Shown: positions 9,473-19,092 of the stretch, piece after piece | Position numbering within the stretch: the first letter of the stretch is position 1 | Layout of the letters: every line of letters starts with the position of its first letter | Assembly (NCBI GenBank): GCA_052400625.1 | Contig: JBQTGH010000015.1 | Length of the DNA stretch: 64,000 nucleotides | Reading direction: 5' to 3' (one strand) | Origin: Thermophagus sp052400625 | GTDB taxonomy: Bacteria; Bacteroidota; Bacteroidia; Bacteroidales; Marinilabiliaceae | Notes under the pieces: model-generated | The model's input: only the letters and a program-made list of their open reading frames with translations | What the model was told of the DNA's origin: nothing | Database searches by the model: none | Made by a program: the position numbers and the translations under genes

Positions 9473-10642
9473 TTAATTTACATTATTTTGACTACCGGTT
9501 GTTCTGGAAAAATATCGCCACCATATTTCCGGAAGCTCATTTTTTAATGCCTGCTGGTAATCATCAGCATGACAAGCCACTATTTTATTTTCCGGAAAAG
9601 AAGGAACCAAAATCCACCAACGATCATTTTTAGGATTATGATAAAACTTCAAAGTTTCTTCAAATGGTTCCACAAAAACTGCCTTTAATTCATATTCGTC
9701 AACCGATCTTAAGGGATAATCCCCTTCTCTGACCCCACTTCCTTCAAGGTAGTGCCACAACATTTGGGCAGCCGCCGGGATCGACGATTGATCATCCTCC
9801 TCACATCCTATGTCAAACAACCCTGTGACTTTAAGATTATCGCTTGCGCCAGCATACCAAAAAATCCGACATCCTTCGGCTTCGGTAAATCCATTGGGCA
9901 TTTTCATCCCATGAGGAAGTGATGCCTGGCCCTTCAGCGCACCAAAATCAAAACTCAACATGGTCGCATCACGCAGAAATACTTCAAAACGCTCAATCTT
10001 TTCTCCACGCAATTCTTTTAATCTCACTACAGGGAAACACCGATTAACCAAATATTCTTCCTGTTTTCCTGAACAATAGTAAATCTGAATACCTAAAACG
10101 GATAAATCATTAATTTTATTATTCAGTTCCTCGATTAATTTATGAATATATGCTGTTGAGGAAAAATCCAACTCATTCGGATCAACATCCAAAACAGAAT
10201 CAACAATAACGATATTCCCGCCCTCTTCCTTGTTTTTTAAAAATTGACTTGCCGGCAATGTTAAATCCTGAGAACCACCGATAATCAAAACCGATACGCC
10301 CTTCTGGTTTAAGAACTTAATCACCTCGGTCAAGGCAAAATATCTATCCTGCAAACCATTTCCTTTTACACTTCCGAGGTCTGCAATTCTCAGATCTGAG
10401 GACACTTTCCGCATCCCATACAGCCACTGCTTAACCAGCTTTGAGACATCGCCAGACAGGTGGCGAGTGCTGTTTCTTACTTCAGGAACTCCAATTATGG
10501 CAATATCAAATTCATTATTATCGAACCATGCATCCTGCCCATCAAAAAAAACCATTTGATGCCCAAGCGTTTCTTCTTTGGCAATGCCAGGATAACAAAT
10601 CCAATTAGACTTCAAAGGTTCCAAATAATGAATAATTTCCAC
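9473..10642 (-). CDS. arginase-fold (formimidoylglutamase-like) protein, probably metal-free
   Basis: The 389-residue protein aligns by motif order with the arginase/agmatinase/formimidoylglutamase family. The three manganese-binding motifs are altered: GGGH/DH is GGSQDLT, DAHxD is DSVLDVD, and SxDxDxxDP is SFDFGALKG. The end motif (IPAAAQMLWHYLEG) is kept. Loss of the ligands suggests it no longer hydrolyses a guanidino compound. It lies between topA and the porP-gldKLMN genes on the same strand, with 15 bases to topA and 53 to porP. Databases often label such proteins formimidoylglutamase; a structural or regulatory role near the T9SS is my inference. Confidence 0.7.
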   Translation of the reverse strand: MEIIHYLEPLKSNWICYPGIAKEETLGHQMVFFDGQDAWFDNNEFDIAIIGVPEVRNSTRHLSGDVSKLVKQWLYGMRKVSSDLRIADLGSVKGNGLQDRYFALTEVIKFLNQKGVSVLIIGGSQDLTLPASQFLKNKEEGGNIVIVDSVLDVDPNELDFSSTAYIHKLIEELNNKINDLSVLGIQIYYCSGKQEEYLVNRCFPVVRLKELRGEKIERFEVFLRDATMLSFDFGALKGQASLPHGMKMPNGFTEAEGCRIFWYAGASDNLKVTGLFDIGCEEDDQSSIPAAAQMLWHYLEGSGVREGDYPLRSVDEYELKAVFVEPFEETLKFYHNPKNDRWWILVPSFPENKIVACHADDYQQALKNELPEIWWRYFSRTTGSQNNVN

Positions 10643-10657
10643 AACTACCTATTTTAT

Positions 10658-13033
10658 TTATCCATTCTTTTTGGAGGATTTTTTTACACCTGTTTTTTTC
10701 TTGGCTTTACTTTTTTTCCCCTTTTCACCCTCCTCGATCAGTTTCAAACAATCTTCGTAACTCAATGCTGCAGCGTCCTTCTCTTTGGGAATTTTGTAAT
10801 TCTTCTTTTTATAGCTAATATATGGCCCCCAACGGCCATTCAGCACCAGCAAATCTTTATCCTCATCAAACGTTTTAATGGTCTTTTTATTATCTCGTTC
10901 CCTTTTCTCTTCAATCAGTTCGATAGCCCTTGCAAGATCAATGGAGAGAGGATCATCAACCCCTTTTTTTAAGGACACAAATTTTCCGTCGTGTCTCACG
11001 TATGGGCCAAAGCGTCCCACGCCTACCACCACTTTTTTGTCTTCAAAAGTCCCAAGATCTCTTGGCAGTTCGAACAGTTTTAGTGCTTCTTCAAACGAAA
11101 TAGTTTCAATATGTTGATCTCTGGTGAGTGGTGCATAGCGTGGTTTTTCTTCATCATCAGAACTTCCCAACTGAGCCATCGGCCCAAAACGTCCAATGCG
11201 AACACTTACCGGTTTTCCGGTTTTTGGATCGACACCAAGGATTCGCTCTCCTGTTTTCCGCTCAGATTTCTCAAGCGTTTCTTCCACTTGTTGGTGAAAT
11301 GGCTTGTAAAAATTATCAATGGCCTTTTGCCACTCAACTTTCCCCATCGCTATTTCATCAAATTCATGTTCCACACGAGCAGTAAAATCAAAACTAACCA
11401 CATTGGGAAAGTAATTAACCAGAAAATCATTAACGACCATGGCAATATCTGTAGGAAATAGTTTATTTCGCTCACTATTAGCCATCTCCTTCTTATCTTC
11501 CTGCAGGATTTTCCCATTTTCGAGCCACAAATATTGATAATGCCGTTCTTCACCAGGTCTGTCCTCCTTCACGACATAGCCGCGATGCTGAATGGTGCTG
11601 ATGGTGGGTGCATATGTAGAGGGGCGTCCGATCCCCAATTCTTCCAATTTTCTCACCAAACTAGCTTCGGAATAACGTGGTGGTTTTAGCGTAAATCTCT
11701 GACGCGCTTCAAGCTTCTTTAAATCAAGGGAGTCATTTTCTTTCATCGGGGGCAGAAAAGCAGAAGACTCCTCTACCTCCTCATGATCTGTAGATTCAAT
11801 ATAAACCTTAAGAAACCCATCAAACTTCACAACTTCCCCGGTTGCCAAAAATTGAAATTTCTGACCTTCAATATCAACGGTGACCGTTGTTTTCTCAATG
11901 ATGGCATCACTCATTTGCGAAGCCTTGGTGCGTTTATAGATTAGATCATAAAGTTTTTGCTCGGCAGCAGTGCCTTGAACAGAAGCCCTGTCTGGATAGG
12001 TAGGACGGATTGCTTCATGCGCTTCCTGTGCTCCTTTTGATTTCGTTTTATACTGTCGAACCTTAACATATTTCTCTCCCATTTCCGACTTAATGGAATC
12101 AACGATCGAACTAACCGCCGATTTAGCTAAATTAACCGAGTCGGTCCGCATATACGTTATTTTCCCGGCTTCATATAATTTTTGCGCAACAGACATGGTT
12201 TGTCCAACGCTAAAGCCCAGTTTCCGTGCTGCTTCCTGCTGTAGCGTAGAGGTTGTAAACGGTGCAGCCGGTGTCTTTACGGTAGGCTTTTTTGAGACAG
12301 AATGCACGGTAAATCGGGCATTGGCACAATTCTCAAGGAATTCACGCGCCTCTTCCACGGTTTTAAATCGATGGTTAAGCTCTGCTTTAAACTCTTTTTC
12401 TGTTCCGCTTTCAAGGATGGAAAAGATGGCTACAACTCTGAATGAAGATTCGGGCTTAAAATCAAATATTTCCCTCTCCCGTTCAACCAATAACCGAACC
12501 GCAACGGATTGCACTCTCCCTGCGGAAAGAGATGGCTTTACCTTTTTCCAAAGAACCGGAGAGAGTTCGAATCCAACCAGTCGATCTAAAACCCGGCGGG
12601 CTTGTTGCGCATTCACCAGGTTTTGATCTATATTGCGTGGCGACTCTATTGCTCGTAAAATGGCTTCTTTGGTTATTTCATGAAAAACAATACGTCGAGT
12701 TTTATCTGAAGAAAGTTTTAACACTTCACTTAAATGCCAAGCAATGGCCTCTCCCTCGCGGTCCTCATCGGAGGCAAGCCATACCGTCTCTGCTTTTTCT
12801 GCTAATTTCTTTAATTCATTTACAATTTGTTTTTTATCCTCCGAAATAACGTATTGCGGTGTATAATTATTAGATATATCTATTCCAAAATCTTTTTTAG
12901 CCAAATCCCTTATATGGCCAAAACTAGATTTGACCAAATAGTTTTTGCCCAAAAATTTCTCAATCGTTTTAGCCTTTGCAGGCGACTCCACAATTACCAG
13001 ATTTTCTTCAGTAGCCTTCTCTTTTTTCGCCAT
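10658..13033 (-). CDS. topA: DNA topoisomerase I
   Basis: This type IA topoisomerase relaxes negative supercoils. The 791 residues begin with the TOPRIM domain (LVIVESPAKAK at 12-22, acidic triad in ASDEDREGE at 88-96). The active-site tyrosine is Y294 in KITYMRTDSV. Instead of the zinc ribbons of E. coli TopA, the C-terminus has repeated TOPRIM_C-type segments (GRFGPMAQLG, GRFGPYVRHD, GRWGPYISYK) and a lysine-rich tail, as in other Bacteroidota. It is the first gene of the minus-strand run that continues into the arginase-like and T9SS genes. Confidence 0.96.
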   Translation of the reverse strand: MAKKEKATEENLVIVESPAKAKTIEKFLGKNYLVKSSFGHIRDLAKKDFGIDISNNYTPQYVISEDKKQIVNELKKLAEKAETVWLASDEDREGEAIAWHLSEVLKLSSDKTRRIVFHEITKEAILRAIESPRNIDQNLVNAQQARRVLDRLVGFELSPVLWKKVKPSLSAGRVQSVAVRLLVEREREIFDFKPESSFRVVAIFSILESGTEKEFKAELNHRFKTVEEAREFLENCANARFTVHSVSKKPTVKTPAAPFTTSTLQQEAARKLGFSVGQTMSVAQKLYEAGKITYMRTDSVNLAKSAVSSIVDSIKSEMGEKYVKVRQYKTKSKGAQEAHEAIRPTYPDRASVQGTAAEQKLYDLIYKRTKASQMSDAIIEKTTVTVDIEGQKFQFLATGEVVKFDGFLKVYIESTDHEEVEESSAFLPPMKENDSLDLKKLEARQRFTLKPPRYSEASLVRKLEELGIGRPSTYAPTISTIQHRGYVVKEDRPGEERHYQYLWLENGKILQEDKKEMANSERNKLFPTDIAMVVNDFLVNYFPNVVSFDFTARVEHEFDEIAMGKVEWQKAIDNFYKPFHQQVEETLEKSERKTGERILGVDPKTGKPVSVRIGRFGPMAQLGSSDDEEKPRYAPLTRDQHIETISFEEALKLFELPRDLGTFEDKKVVVGVGRFGPYVRHDGKFVSLKKGVDDPLSIDLARAIELIEEKRERDNKKTIKTFDEDKDLLVLNGRWGPYISYKKKNYKIPKEKDAAALSYEDCLKLIEEGEKGKKSKAKKKTGVKKSSKKNG

Positions 13034-13381
13034 TTTTATGATTTGATTTTACCCTGTTCTTGTATCTTTACAGGCTGTTCATCTTTTTAATTTAGGCGTC
13101 AAATATATAAAATAGTCGCCACAAATACTTTTTATTCATCCCCATATTCAATGGGGCTCTTTTCTAATTCAGAGGAAACTTTGCAATTTCCTGATGGAAT
13201 TTGATTCCCCTATTTTTTGTATTTTTACACGCCCAATATCCCGTAAAGTATATGATTTAAACAATAATTCCCGACCTAAAACAGACCGAAGATTGAAGAA
13301 TTAACTATTTTCAAAAAAAATACGGATAACATTTCACCATCCCAATCGTTAAACAAAGCAAAGTTTAAAACAAATCTTCAG
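13034..13381. other. 348-bp divergent spacer topA / PBP1A
   Basis: The region is AT-rich. On the minus strand TATATTTG (13107 to 13100) matches a -7 box for topA, but no -33 box sits at the right distance. No gene or strong hairpin is visible. Confidence 0.4.
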
Positions 13382-15733
13382 ATGGAAAAAAAACTTCTCA
13401 AAAAATATATTCATTGGTTATACGGACTCTTTTTCGGCATGGTAGGTTTTTTTATACTGCTGTTTTTCCTGATTTCTGCCGGTGCATTAGGATTTATGCC
13501 AAGCTTTGAAGAGCTTGAAAATCCCAAAACGAATCTGGCCACAATACTTTACTCGTCCGACAACGAGGTCCTTGGAAAATTTTTTCGTGAAAACCGTACC
13601 AATGTCACCTATGAAGAACTAAACCCACATGTTGTTAATGCCCTCATATCTACCGAGGACATTCGCTTTTACAATCATTCCGGTGTGGATGCAAGAGGCC
13701 TTGGTCGAGTCTTGTTTCGCACGATCATCATGGGAGAAAAAAGTTCAGGAGGGGGAAGTACGATTACTCAACAATTGGCCAAACTTCTGTTCCACGATCC
13801 GGCTCGAAACCTTTGGCAAAGAAGCCTTCAAAAACTAAAAGAGTGGGTTATCGCTGTAAAACTGGAACGGAGTTACACCAAACAGGAAATATTAACCATG
13901 TACCTCAACAAAGCACCCTTCATTTATGGTGCTTACGGAATTGAATCCGCTGCTCATACCTTTTTCAGCAAGCCGCTGGATTCATTAAGAGTAGAAGAGG
14001 CCGCTACATTAATTGGAATGTTGAAAAACCCTGCCCTTTATAATCCGATTCGTAGACCGGAATTAACTCAGAACAGAAGAAACGTGGTTCTTTCGCAAAT
14101 GAGAAAAGCTCGGCACATTACCACCGAAGCGTTTGACAGCCTTAAAATGCTCCCGCTGAAAATTCGGTTTCAAAGAGATGATCATATACATGGCCTGGCG
14201 CCCTATTTCAGGGAATATCTTCGACTTGTTTTATCAGCAGAAAAACCTGACAGGAAAAATTATGCCTCATGGCAGGAACAACAATATATAGAAGACAGCA
14301 TTGCCTGGCTAGAAGACCCCTTGTATGGATGGGTTAACAAAAACCTGCAGGCAGATGGCACCCAATATGATATATATAGAGATGGCCTTCGCATCTATAC
14401 CACCATAGACAGTCGTCTTCAAAAATATGCCGAGGACGCCGTTGCACAACACCTCGGTCAAGATTTACAACCACATTTTTTCTTTGAGAAAAAAGGTCGG
14501 ACAAGAGCTCCGTTCACTGGAAATATAACCAAGGAACAATATGAATCTATCATCAATCGAGCCATTCGCAATTCTGACCGATACCGCTATTTAAAACGTA
14601 AAAATTTGGAATGGGATTCTATTATGTCTGTATTCCGGGAGCCGGTGCAGATGGAAGTATTCTCGTGGAATGGTAACATTGATACAATTATGAGTCCTTT
14701 GGATTCCATTCATTATTACAAATCATTTTTAAGAGCTAGTCTTCTTTCCATGGATCCTCAATCCGGCCAGGTTAAAGCGTATGTTGGAGGTCCCAATTAT
14801 CAGCACTTCAAATATGACATGGTATCTATGGGAAAACGCCAGGTAGGTTCCACCATTAAACCATTTGTTTATACCTTGGCGATGCAAGAAGGGCTTACCC
14901 CATGCGATATGGTGCCAAACATTCCCCAAACATTCTATTTGCCAACAGGCAAAACCTGGACCCCTGGAAACTCGGGATCCGCCCGTGCCGGAGAAATGGT
15001 TTCCTTAAAATGGGGGTTGGCCAATTCCAACAACAACATTACCGCATGGGTATTGAAACAGTTTAATCCGGAGGCAGTTGTCAATATCAGTCATGAATTG
15101 GGCATTAAAAGTCCAATGGATCCTGTTCCGTCAATAGTATTAGGGGTTTCCGAATTTGGTTTGGATGAAATGGTAGCAGCTTATTGCACCTTTGCCAACA
15201 AAGGTGTTCACGTTGAACCACTCATGGTAACTCGCATAGAAGATCGCTATGGGAATGTTATTTCCAGTTTTTCACCACGAAAACGAGAAGTCCTCAGTGA
15301 AGAAACCGCCTTCCTGATGTTAAACCTTTTAGAAGGAGTGATCAATCAGGGCACGGGTATCAGGCTAAGATTAAAATATCGTTTTAATGCCCAGATAGGA
15401 GGAAAAACAGGCACCACCCAAAATCACTCTGACGGATGGTTTATGGGCGTTACGCCGAATCTTGTCACGGGTATTTGGGTTGGTGGCGAAGACCGGGATA
15501 TTCATTTTGACAATCTATACTATGGTCAGGGCGCTAATATGGCCTTGCCAATATGGGCGCTATACATGAAACAGGTTTATGAAGATGAAAAAACTTCCAT
15601 AACAGAAGAAGACACATTTGAAGAACCGGCCAATTTTAATCTTAACCTTGAATGTCCTGACGAAAATATTCCAGCCAATGAAGATCAAATTGAAGGGAAC
15701 AGCTCAGGTTATTACGAGGATGAATTCTTTTAA
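13382..15733 (+). CDS. class A penicillin-binding protein 1A (bifunctional)
   Basis: It polymerises and cross-links peptidoglycan. The 783 residues comprise a short cytoplasmic end, one transmembrane helix at about 17-38, a GT51 glycosyltransferase domain (STEDIRFYNHSG, GGGSTITQQLAK) and a transpeptidase domain. The catalytic motifs of the latter are GSTIKPF (SxxK), NSNNN (SxN) and GGKTGTT. It stands alone in the plus orientation. A second, differently diverged class A PBP is encoded at 41441-43813, so the two are paralogues with possibly divided roles. Confidence 0.93.
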   Translation: MEKKLLKKYIHWLYGLFFGMVGFFILLFFLISAGALGFMPSFEELENPKTNLATILYSSDNEVLGKFFRENRTNVTYEELNPHVVNALISTEDIRFYNHSGVDARGLGRVLFRTIIMGEKSSGGGSTITQQLAKLLFHDPARNLWQRSLQKLKEWVIAVKLERSYTKQEILTMYLNKAPFIYGAYGIESAAHTFFSKPLDSLRVEEAATLIGMLKNPALYNPIRRPELTQNRRNVVLSQMRKARHITTEAFDSLKMLPLKIRFQRDDHIHGLAPYFREYLRLVLSAEKPDRKNYASWQEQQYIEDSIAWLEDPLYGWVNKNLQADGTQYDIYRDGLRIYTTIDSRLQKYAEDAVAQHLGQDLQPHFFFEKKGRTRAPFTGNITKEQYESIINRAIRNSDRYRYLKRKNLEWDSIMSVFREPVQMEVFSWNGNIDTIMSPLDSIHYYKSFLRASLLSMDPQSGQVKAYVGGPNYQHFKYDMVSMGKRQVGSTIKPFVYTLAMQEGLTPCDMVPNIPQTFYLPTGKTWTPGNSGSARAGEMVSLKWGLANSNNNITAWVLKQFNPEAVVNISHELGIKSPMDPVPSIVLGVSEFGLDEMVAAYCTFANKGVHVEPLMVTRIEDRYGNVISSFSPRKREVLSEETAFLMLNLLEGVINQGTGIRLRLKYRFNAQIGGKTGTTQNHSDGWFMGVTPNLVTGIWVGGEDRDIHFDNLYYGQGANMALPIWALYMKQVYEDEKTSITEEDTFEEPANFNLNLECPDENIPANEDQIEGNSSGYYEDEFF

Positions 15734-15779
15734 AATTTCAAGACATAATCTAAAGTTCTAATGCTTGAAACGAACTGGT

Positions 15780-17150
15780 TCATGAAAATAAGAATCGAAA
15801 TGCTTCTTCAATTTTTCCTGCCTGAACCACCTCTATACTAGCATTCCGGAAGTGGGTTCCTCGTTGAAATTTAGGAACAATAATGGATTTAAATCCTAAT
15901 TTTTCCGCCTCGCTCACCCGTTGTTCTATTCGGGTAACAGGTCGTATTTCACCGGAGAGGCCAACTTCTCCTGTCAGACAGACCTTATGAGGAATAACCA
16001 AGTCGGTATTCGATGATAAGATGGATGCGACTACTGCCAAATCAATAGCCGGATCACTCACCTTAAGGCCACCTGCAATATTTAGGAAAACGTCTTTGGC
16101 AGCTAACTTGAAGCCGGCACGTTTTTCCAAAACGGCCAGTAACATATTCAATCTGCGAAGATCAAACCCGGTGGAAGACCGTTGAGGCGTTCCGTAAGCG
16201 GCAGTACTTGCCAATGCCTGAACTTCAATTAGAAAAGGGCGAACACCTTCAAGTGCAGAAGCAATCGCGATTCCGCTCATCTCTTCTTCATGATGCCCCA
16301 ATAACATTTCTGAAGGATTAGCCACTTCCCTCAATCCATTTCCATGCATTTCGAAAATACCAATCTCCGATGTTGATCCAAACCGGTTCTTAACAGCCCT
16401 CAGTATTCGATACAAATATTTTCCATCACCTTCAAATTGCAAAACCACATCTACTATATGTTCCAAAACTTTGGGGCCGGCCAGATTCCCTTCCTTATTT
16501 ATATGACCAATCAGCAATACCGGTATGTTTTTTTCTTTGGCAACTCTCATAACTGCAACAGTACACTCCCTGATCTGAGATACGCTTCCCGGCACCGATT
16601 CTAAGCTTTCCCTTTCCATCGTTTGAATACTGTCAATAATGACAAGATCCGGGCTAACATTCTCTATATGGCTGATAGTACGTTCAAGAGAAGTTTCACC
16701 GAGGAGCAGGCAGTGATCTCCATTGGAATTATCTAGCCGATCGGCCCTCAGTTTTATTTGCCTGGGACTTTCCTCGCCTGAAACATAAAGCACCTTTTGC
16801 TTTCGTAGCTTCATAGCCATTTGGAGAACAAGGGTCGACTTTCCTATCCCCGGTTCACCGCCCAACAGGACTAAAGAACCGGGAACCAAGCCGCCTCCCA
16901 GCACACGATTCAATTCCTCGATGTGGGTATCTATTCTAGGAACATCTTCAACACTCACGGAAGAGACCGGAACCGGCTTACGAATTTCCTTTTCTGAAGA
17001 ATGAAACCGTCTGTTGCTGCTGTTTTTTCCGGTAATAGCCACTTCTTCCACAAAAGTATTCCATTCACCACAGGCACTACATTTCCCCATCCATTTGGGC
17101 GATTCAGCCCCACAATTTTGGCAAACAAATATGGTTTTACTTTTAGCCAT
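15780..17150 (-). CDS. radA: DNA repair protein RadA
   Basis: RadA is a RecA-like branch-migration ATPase. Counting from an in-frame ATG two codons upstream (17156), the C4 zinc finger uses C12, C15, C26 and C29, Walker A GGEPGIGKST is at 99-108, the family-defining KNRFGS is at 256-261, and a Lon-protease-like domain forms the C-terminus. I prefer the start MAKSK at 17150. The length (about 456) is typical. It follows panC-panD on the same strand, separated from them by an intrinsic terminator, so it is likely its own transcript. Confidence 0.95.
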   Translation of the reverse strand: MAKSKTIFVCQNCGAESPKWMGKCSACGEWNTFVEEVAITGKNSSNRRFHSSEKEIRKPVPVSSVSVEDVPRIDTHIEELNRVLGGGLVPGSLVLLGGEPGIGKSTLVLQMAMKLRKQKVLYVSGEESPRQIKLRADRLDNSNGDHCLLLGETSLERTISHIENVSPDLVIIDSIQTMERESLESVPGSVSQIRECTVAVMRVAKEKNIPVLLIGHINKEGNLAGPKVLEHIVDVVLQFEGDGKYLYRILRAVKNRFGSTSEIGIFEMHGNGLREVANPSEMLLGHHEEEMSGIAIASALEGVRPFLIEVQALASTAAYGTPQRSSTGFDLRRLNMLLAVLEKRAGFKLAAKDVFLNIAGGLKVSDPAIDLAVVASILSSNTDLVIPHKVCLTGEVGLSGEIRPVTRIEQRVSEAEKLGFKSIIVPKFQRGTHFRNASIEVVQAGKIEEAFRFLFS

Positions 17151-17221
17151 AAGCATTATTGTCTGTAGTTACAAACTTAGTATTTTTTCCCTAGGTTCCG
17201 GTCAAAACCCTTGCCTCAAAT

Positions 17222-17248
17222 AAAAAACCCCGGACAAGGCCGGGGCTG
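17222..17248 (-). terminator. intrinsic terminator of the panC-panD operon
   Basis: The stem CCCCGG (17228-17233) / CCGGGG (17240-17245) is followed on the minus strand by a run of six T. It sits just after the panD stop and before radA. Confidence 0.85.
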
Positions 17249-17278
17249 CAAATCTCAAAGTTTCGTAACGTTAAATCT

Positions 17279-17629
17279 CTACACCAACTTATTGGTAGAT
17301 GTATCCGGAAAAACAAAAACAGGCTTAAACTTTTTTGCTTCCTCAATTGGCATAGAGGCATAGGTTATTATAATAACCGTATCTCCCACTGCCACCTTTC
17401 GTGCGGCAGCGCCATTCAAACAAATCACACCTGAACCGGGCTCGCCTTTAATAACATAAGTTTCCAAGCGTTCCCCATTGTTGTTATTAACCACTTGCAC
17501 CTTCTCATTTTCGATAATATTGGCAGCTTCCATCAATTCTGCATCAATGGTAATGCTTCCAACATAATTCAGATTGGCTTCAGTGACCGTCACATTGTGC
17601 AATTTGGATTTTACAACCTCTATATTCAT
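17279..17629 (-). CDS. panD: aspartate 1-decarboxylase
   Basis: PanD converts aspartate to beta-alanine for pantothenate and coenzyme A. It is a pyruvoyl enzyme: the 116-residue proenzyme self-cleaves between G24 and S25 in NYVGSITID, and the serine becomes the pyruvoyl group. The motif is intact. Its start codon overlaps the end of panC by one base, and the pair supplies both substrate and ligase for the pathway. A terminator follows at 17222-17248. Confidence 0.95.
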   Translation of the reverse strand: MNIEVVKSKLHNVTVTEANLNYVGSITIDAELMEAANIIENEKVQVVNNNNGERLETYVIKGEPGSGVICLNGAAARKVAVGDTVIIITYASMPIEEAKKFKPVFVFPDTSTNKLV

Positions 17630-18480
17630 TATTTCACAAATTTGTAAACCACGTTATCAATAAGTCGAACTTCTCCAACATAAACTGCAATGCATCCAAC
17701 AATATAGTTGCTTTCCTGCCAGTTGTCAACCGGCTGTAATGTATTACCGTCCACAATCTGGAAATATTCCAGTTTAAAATCATCACTCTTGTCGACCATC
17801 CCCTTAACCAGGTCTATGGTCTCACGTACCGTATTATTTTCTACAAAATTACAAGATTCCAACAAAGTTTGAGCTATCAAGGGCGCACTTTTTCTTTGCT
17901 TTTCTGTTAAAAGTCGATTTCTTGAACTCATGGCCAACCCGTCAGGTTCTCTGACAATAGGACAAGCTACAATCTCCGTGCCCAAACCCAATTGTCTGAC
18001 TAAATCGCGAACAATGACCAATTGCTGAAAATCCTTTTGTCCAAAAAAGGCTTTATCAGGCCCTATCATATCAAAAAGCCGACAGATTACCTGGGCAACG
18101 CCATTAAAATGACCCGGCCGATGTGCTCCTTCCATGACTTTATCCAGTTGTCCGAAATCAAACTCCCGAGTATCCGGCTCCGGGTATACTTCTTCAACAG
18201 ATGGTGCAAATAGCAGATCGCACGAAACCGTATTCAAAAGAGCAATATCCTCATCCAGGTTGCGCGGATACCGCTCCAGATCTTTACGGTCATTAAACTG
18301 CGTCGGATTTACAAAAACACTAACAACGACAATGTCACTTTCCCGCCTTGCCTGCCTGATTAGCGACAAATGCCCCTCATGAAGCGCTCCCATCGTAGGA
18401 ACAAATCCAACCGACTTAGAAGCGTTCCTAAGAGCAGACAACCGTTCATCAAGGTCTTTTCTTGTTTTTACTATATCCAT
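17629..18480 (-). CDS. panC: pantothenate synthetase
   Basis: PanC joins pantoate and beta-alanine with ATP to give pantothenate. The 283-residue protein has PTMGALHEGHLSL with the HxGH-type motif at 34-37, the FFGQKDFQQL segment, and the second nucleotide motif MSSRN. It is the first gene of a two-gene operon with panD. Upstream lies a 612-bp AT-rich spacer. Confidence 0.95.
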   Translation of the reverse strand: MDIVKTRKDLDERLSALRNASKSVGFVPTMGALHEGHLSLIRQARRESDIVVVSVFVNPTQFNDRKDLERYPRNLDEDIALLNTVSCDLLFAPSVEEVYPEPDTREFDFGQLDKVMEGAHRPGHFNGVAQVICRLFDMIGPDKAFFGQKDFQQLVIVRDLVRQLGLGTEIVACPIVREPDGLAMSSRNRLLTEKQRKSAPLIAQTLLESCNFVENNTVRETIDLVKGMVDKSDDFKLEYFQIVDGNTLQPVDNWQESNYIVGCIAVYVGEVRLIDNVVYKFVK

Positions 18481-19092
18481 AATGGTTTAATCAAAAATAT
18501 ATCTGATTCCGGTATTCTTTTCAAAAAATACCAGTTACAAAGTATAAACACGTTAATTCCAAACAATCCTTTATTTATCAATAAGAAATCTAACTTTTAA
18601 GATCAAATAGCGTTCAATAATTTCTACTATCCAGACAAAAGATCTAAGTATACCTTTGACATTCACAATTAAACTTCAAAAACGCGACAAAATAAAAAAA
18701 TAATTCTCACTTAGGAAAAGAAATCACCAAATACTCTGAACACCGAAATTCAACAAAATGATTTTACTCAATATAACAATAAGCTCTTCATACCAATACA
18801 ACTCATCTAAATCATTGGTATATTGAGACTCAAATGGCTTGTTTAAAATATATACATGTGTTCTGTTTTGACAAACATCATCATGATCATTTCATTGGAT
18901 CAAAAATCCTGAGAAAAAACAATTCCCGTTTTTTTTACACCCACCATCCACTCACCACTTATAAAATTATTAAACAACGGGTGTATTGAATATCAACCTT
19001 AATGAAACACACTGAGAAAACTCAAACTTTGTTTAGGTCGCATATTTTTCGTATTTTTGTGCAACGTATATATCTTAATATATCCTTGAAAA
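18481..19092. other. 612-bp AT-rich divergent spacer
   Basis: No gene is visible. A small hairpin (TACCAAT near 18791 with ATTGGTA near 18817) is present. The right end holds the promoter listed at 19028-19059. The rest is unexplained AT-rich sequence. Confidence 0.4.
19028..19059 (+). promoter_or_regulatory. Bacteroidota-type promoter for the GT5-like gene
   Basis: TTTG (19028-19031) and TATTTTTG (19052-19059) are separated by 20 bases, close to the Bacteroidota -33/-7 arrangement. They lie 33 bases before the start codon at 19093. Confidence 0.6.

Noticed and set aside
12093..12626. 177-codon frame antisense to topA
   Set aside because: Shadow of the topA reading frame; topA motifs cover the same bases.
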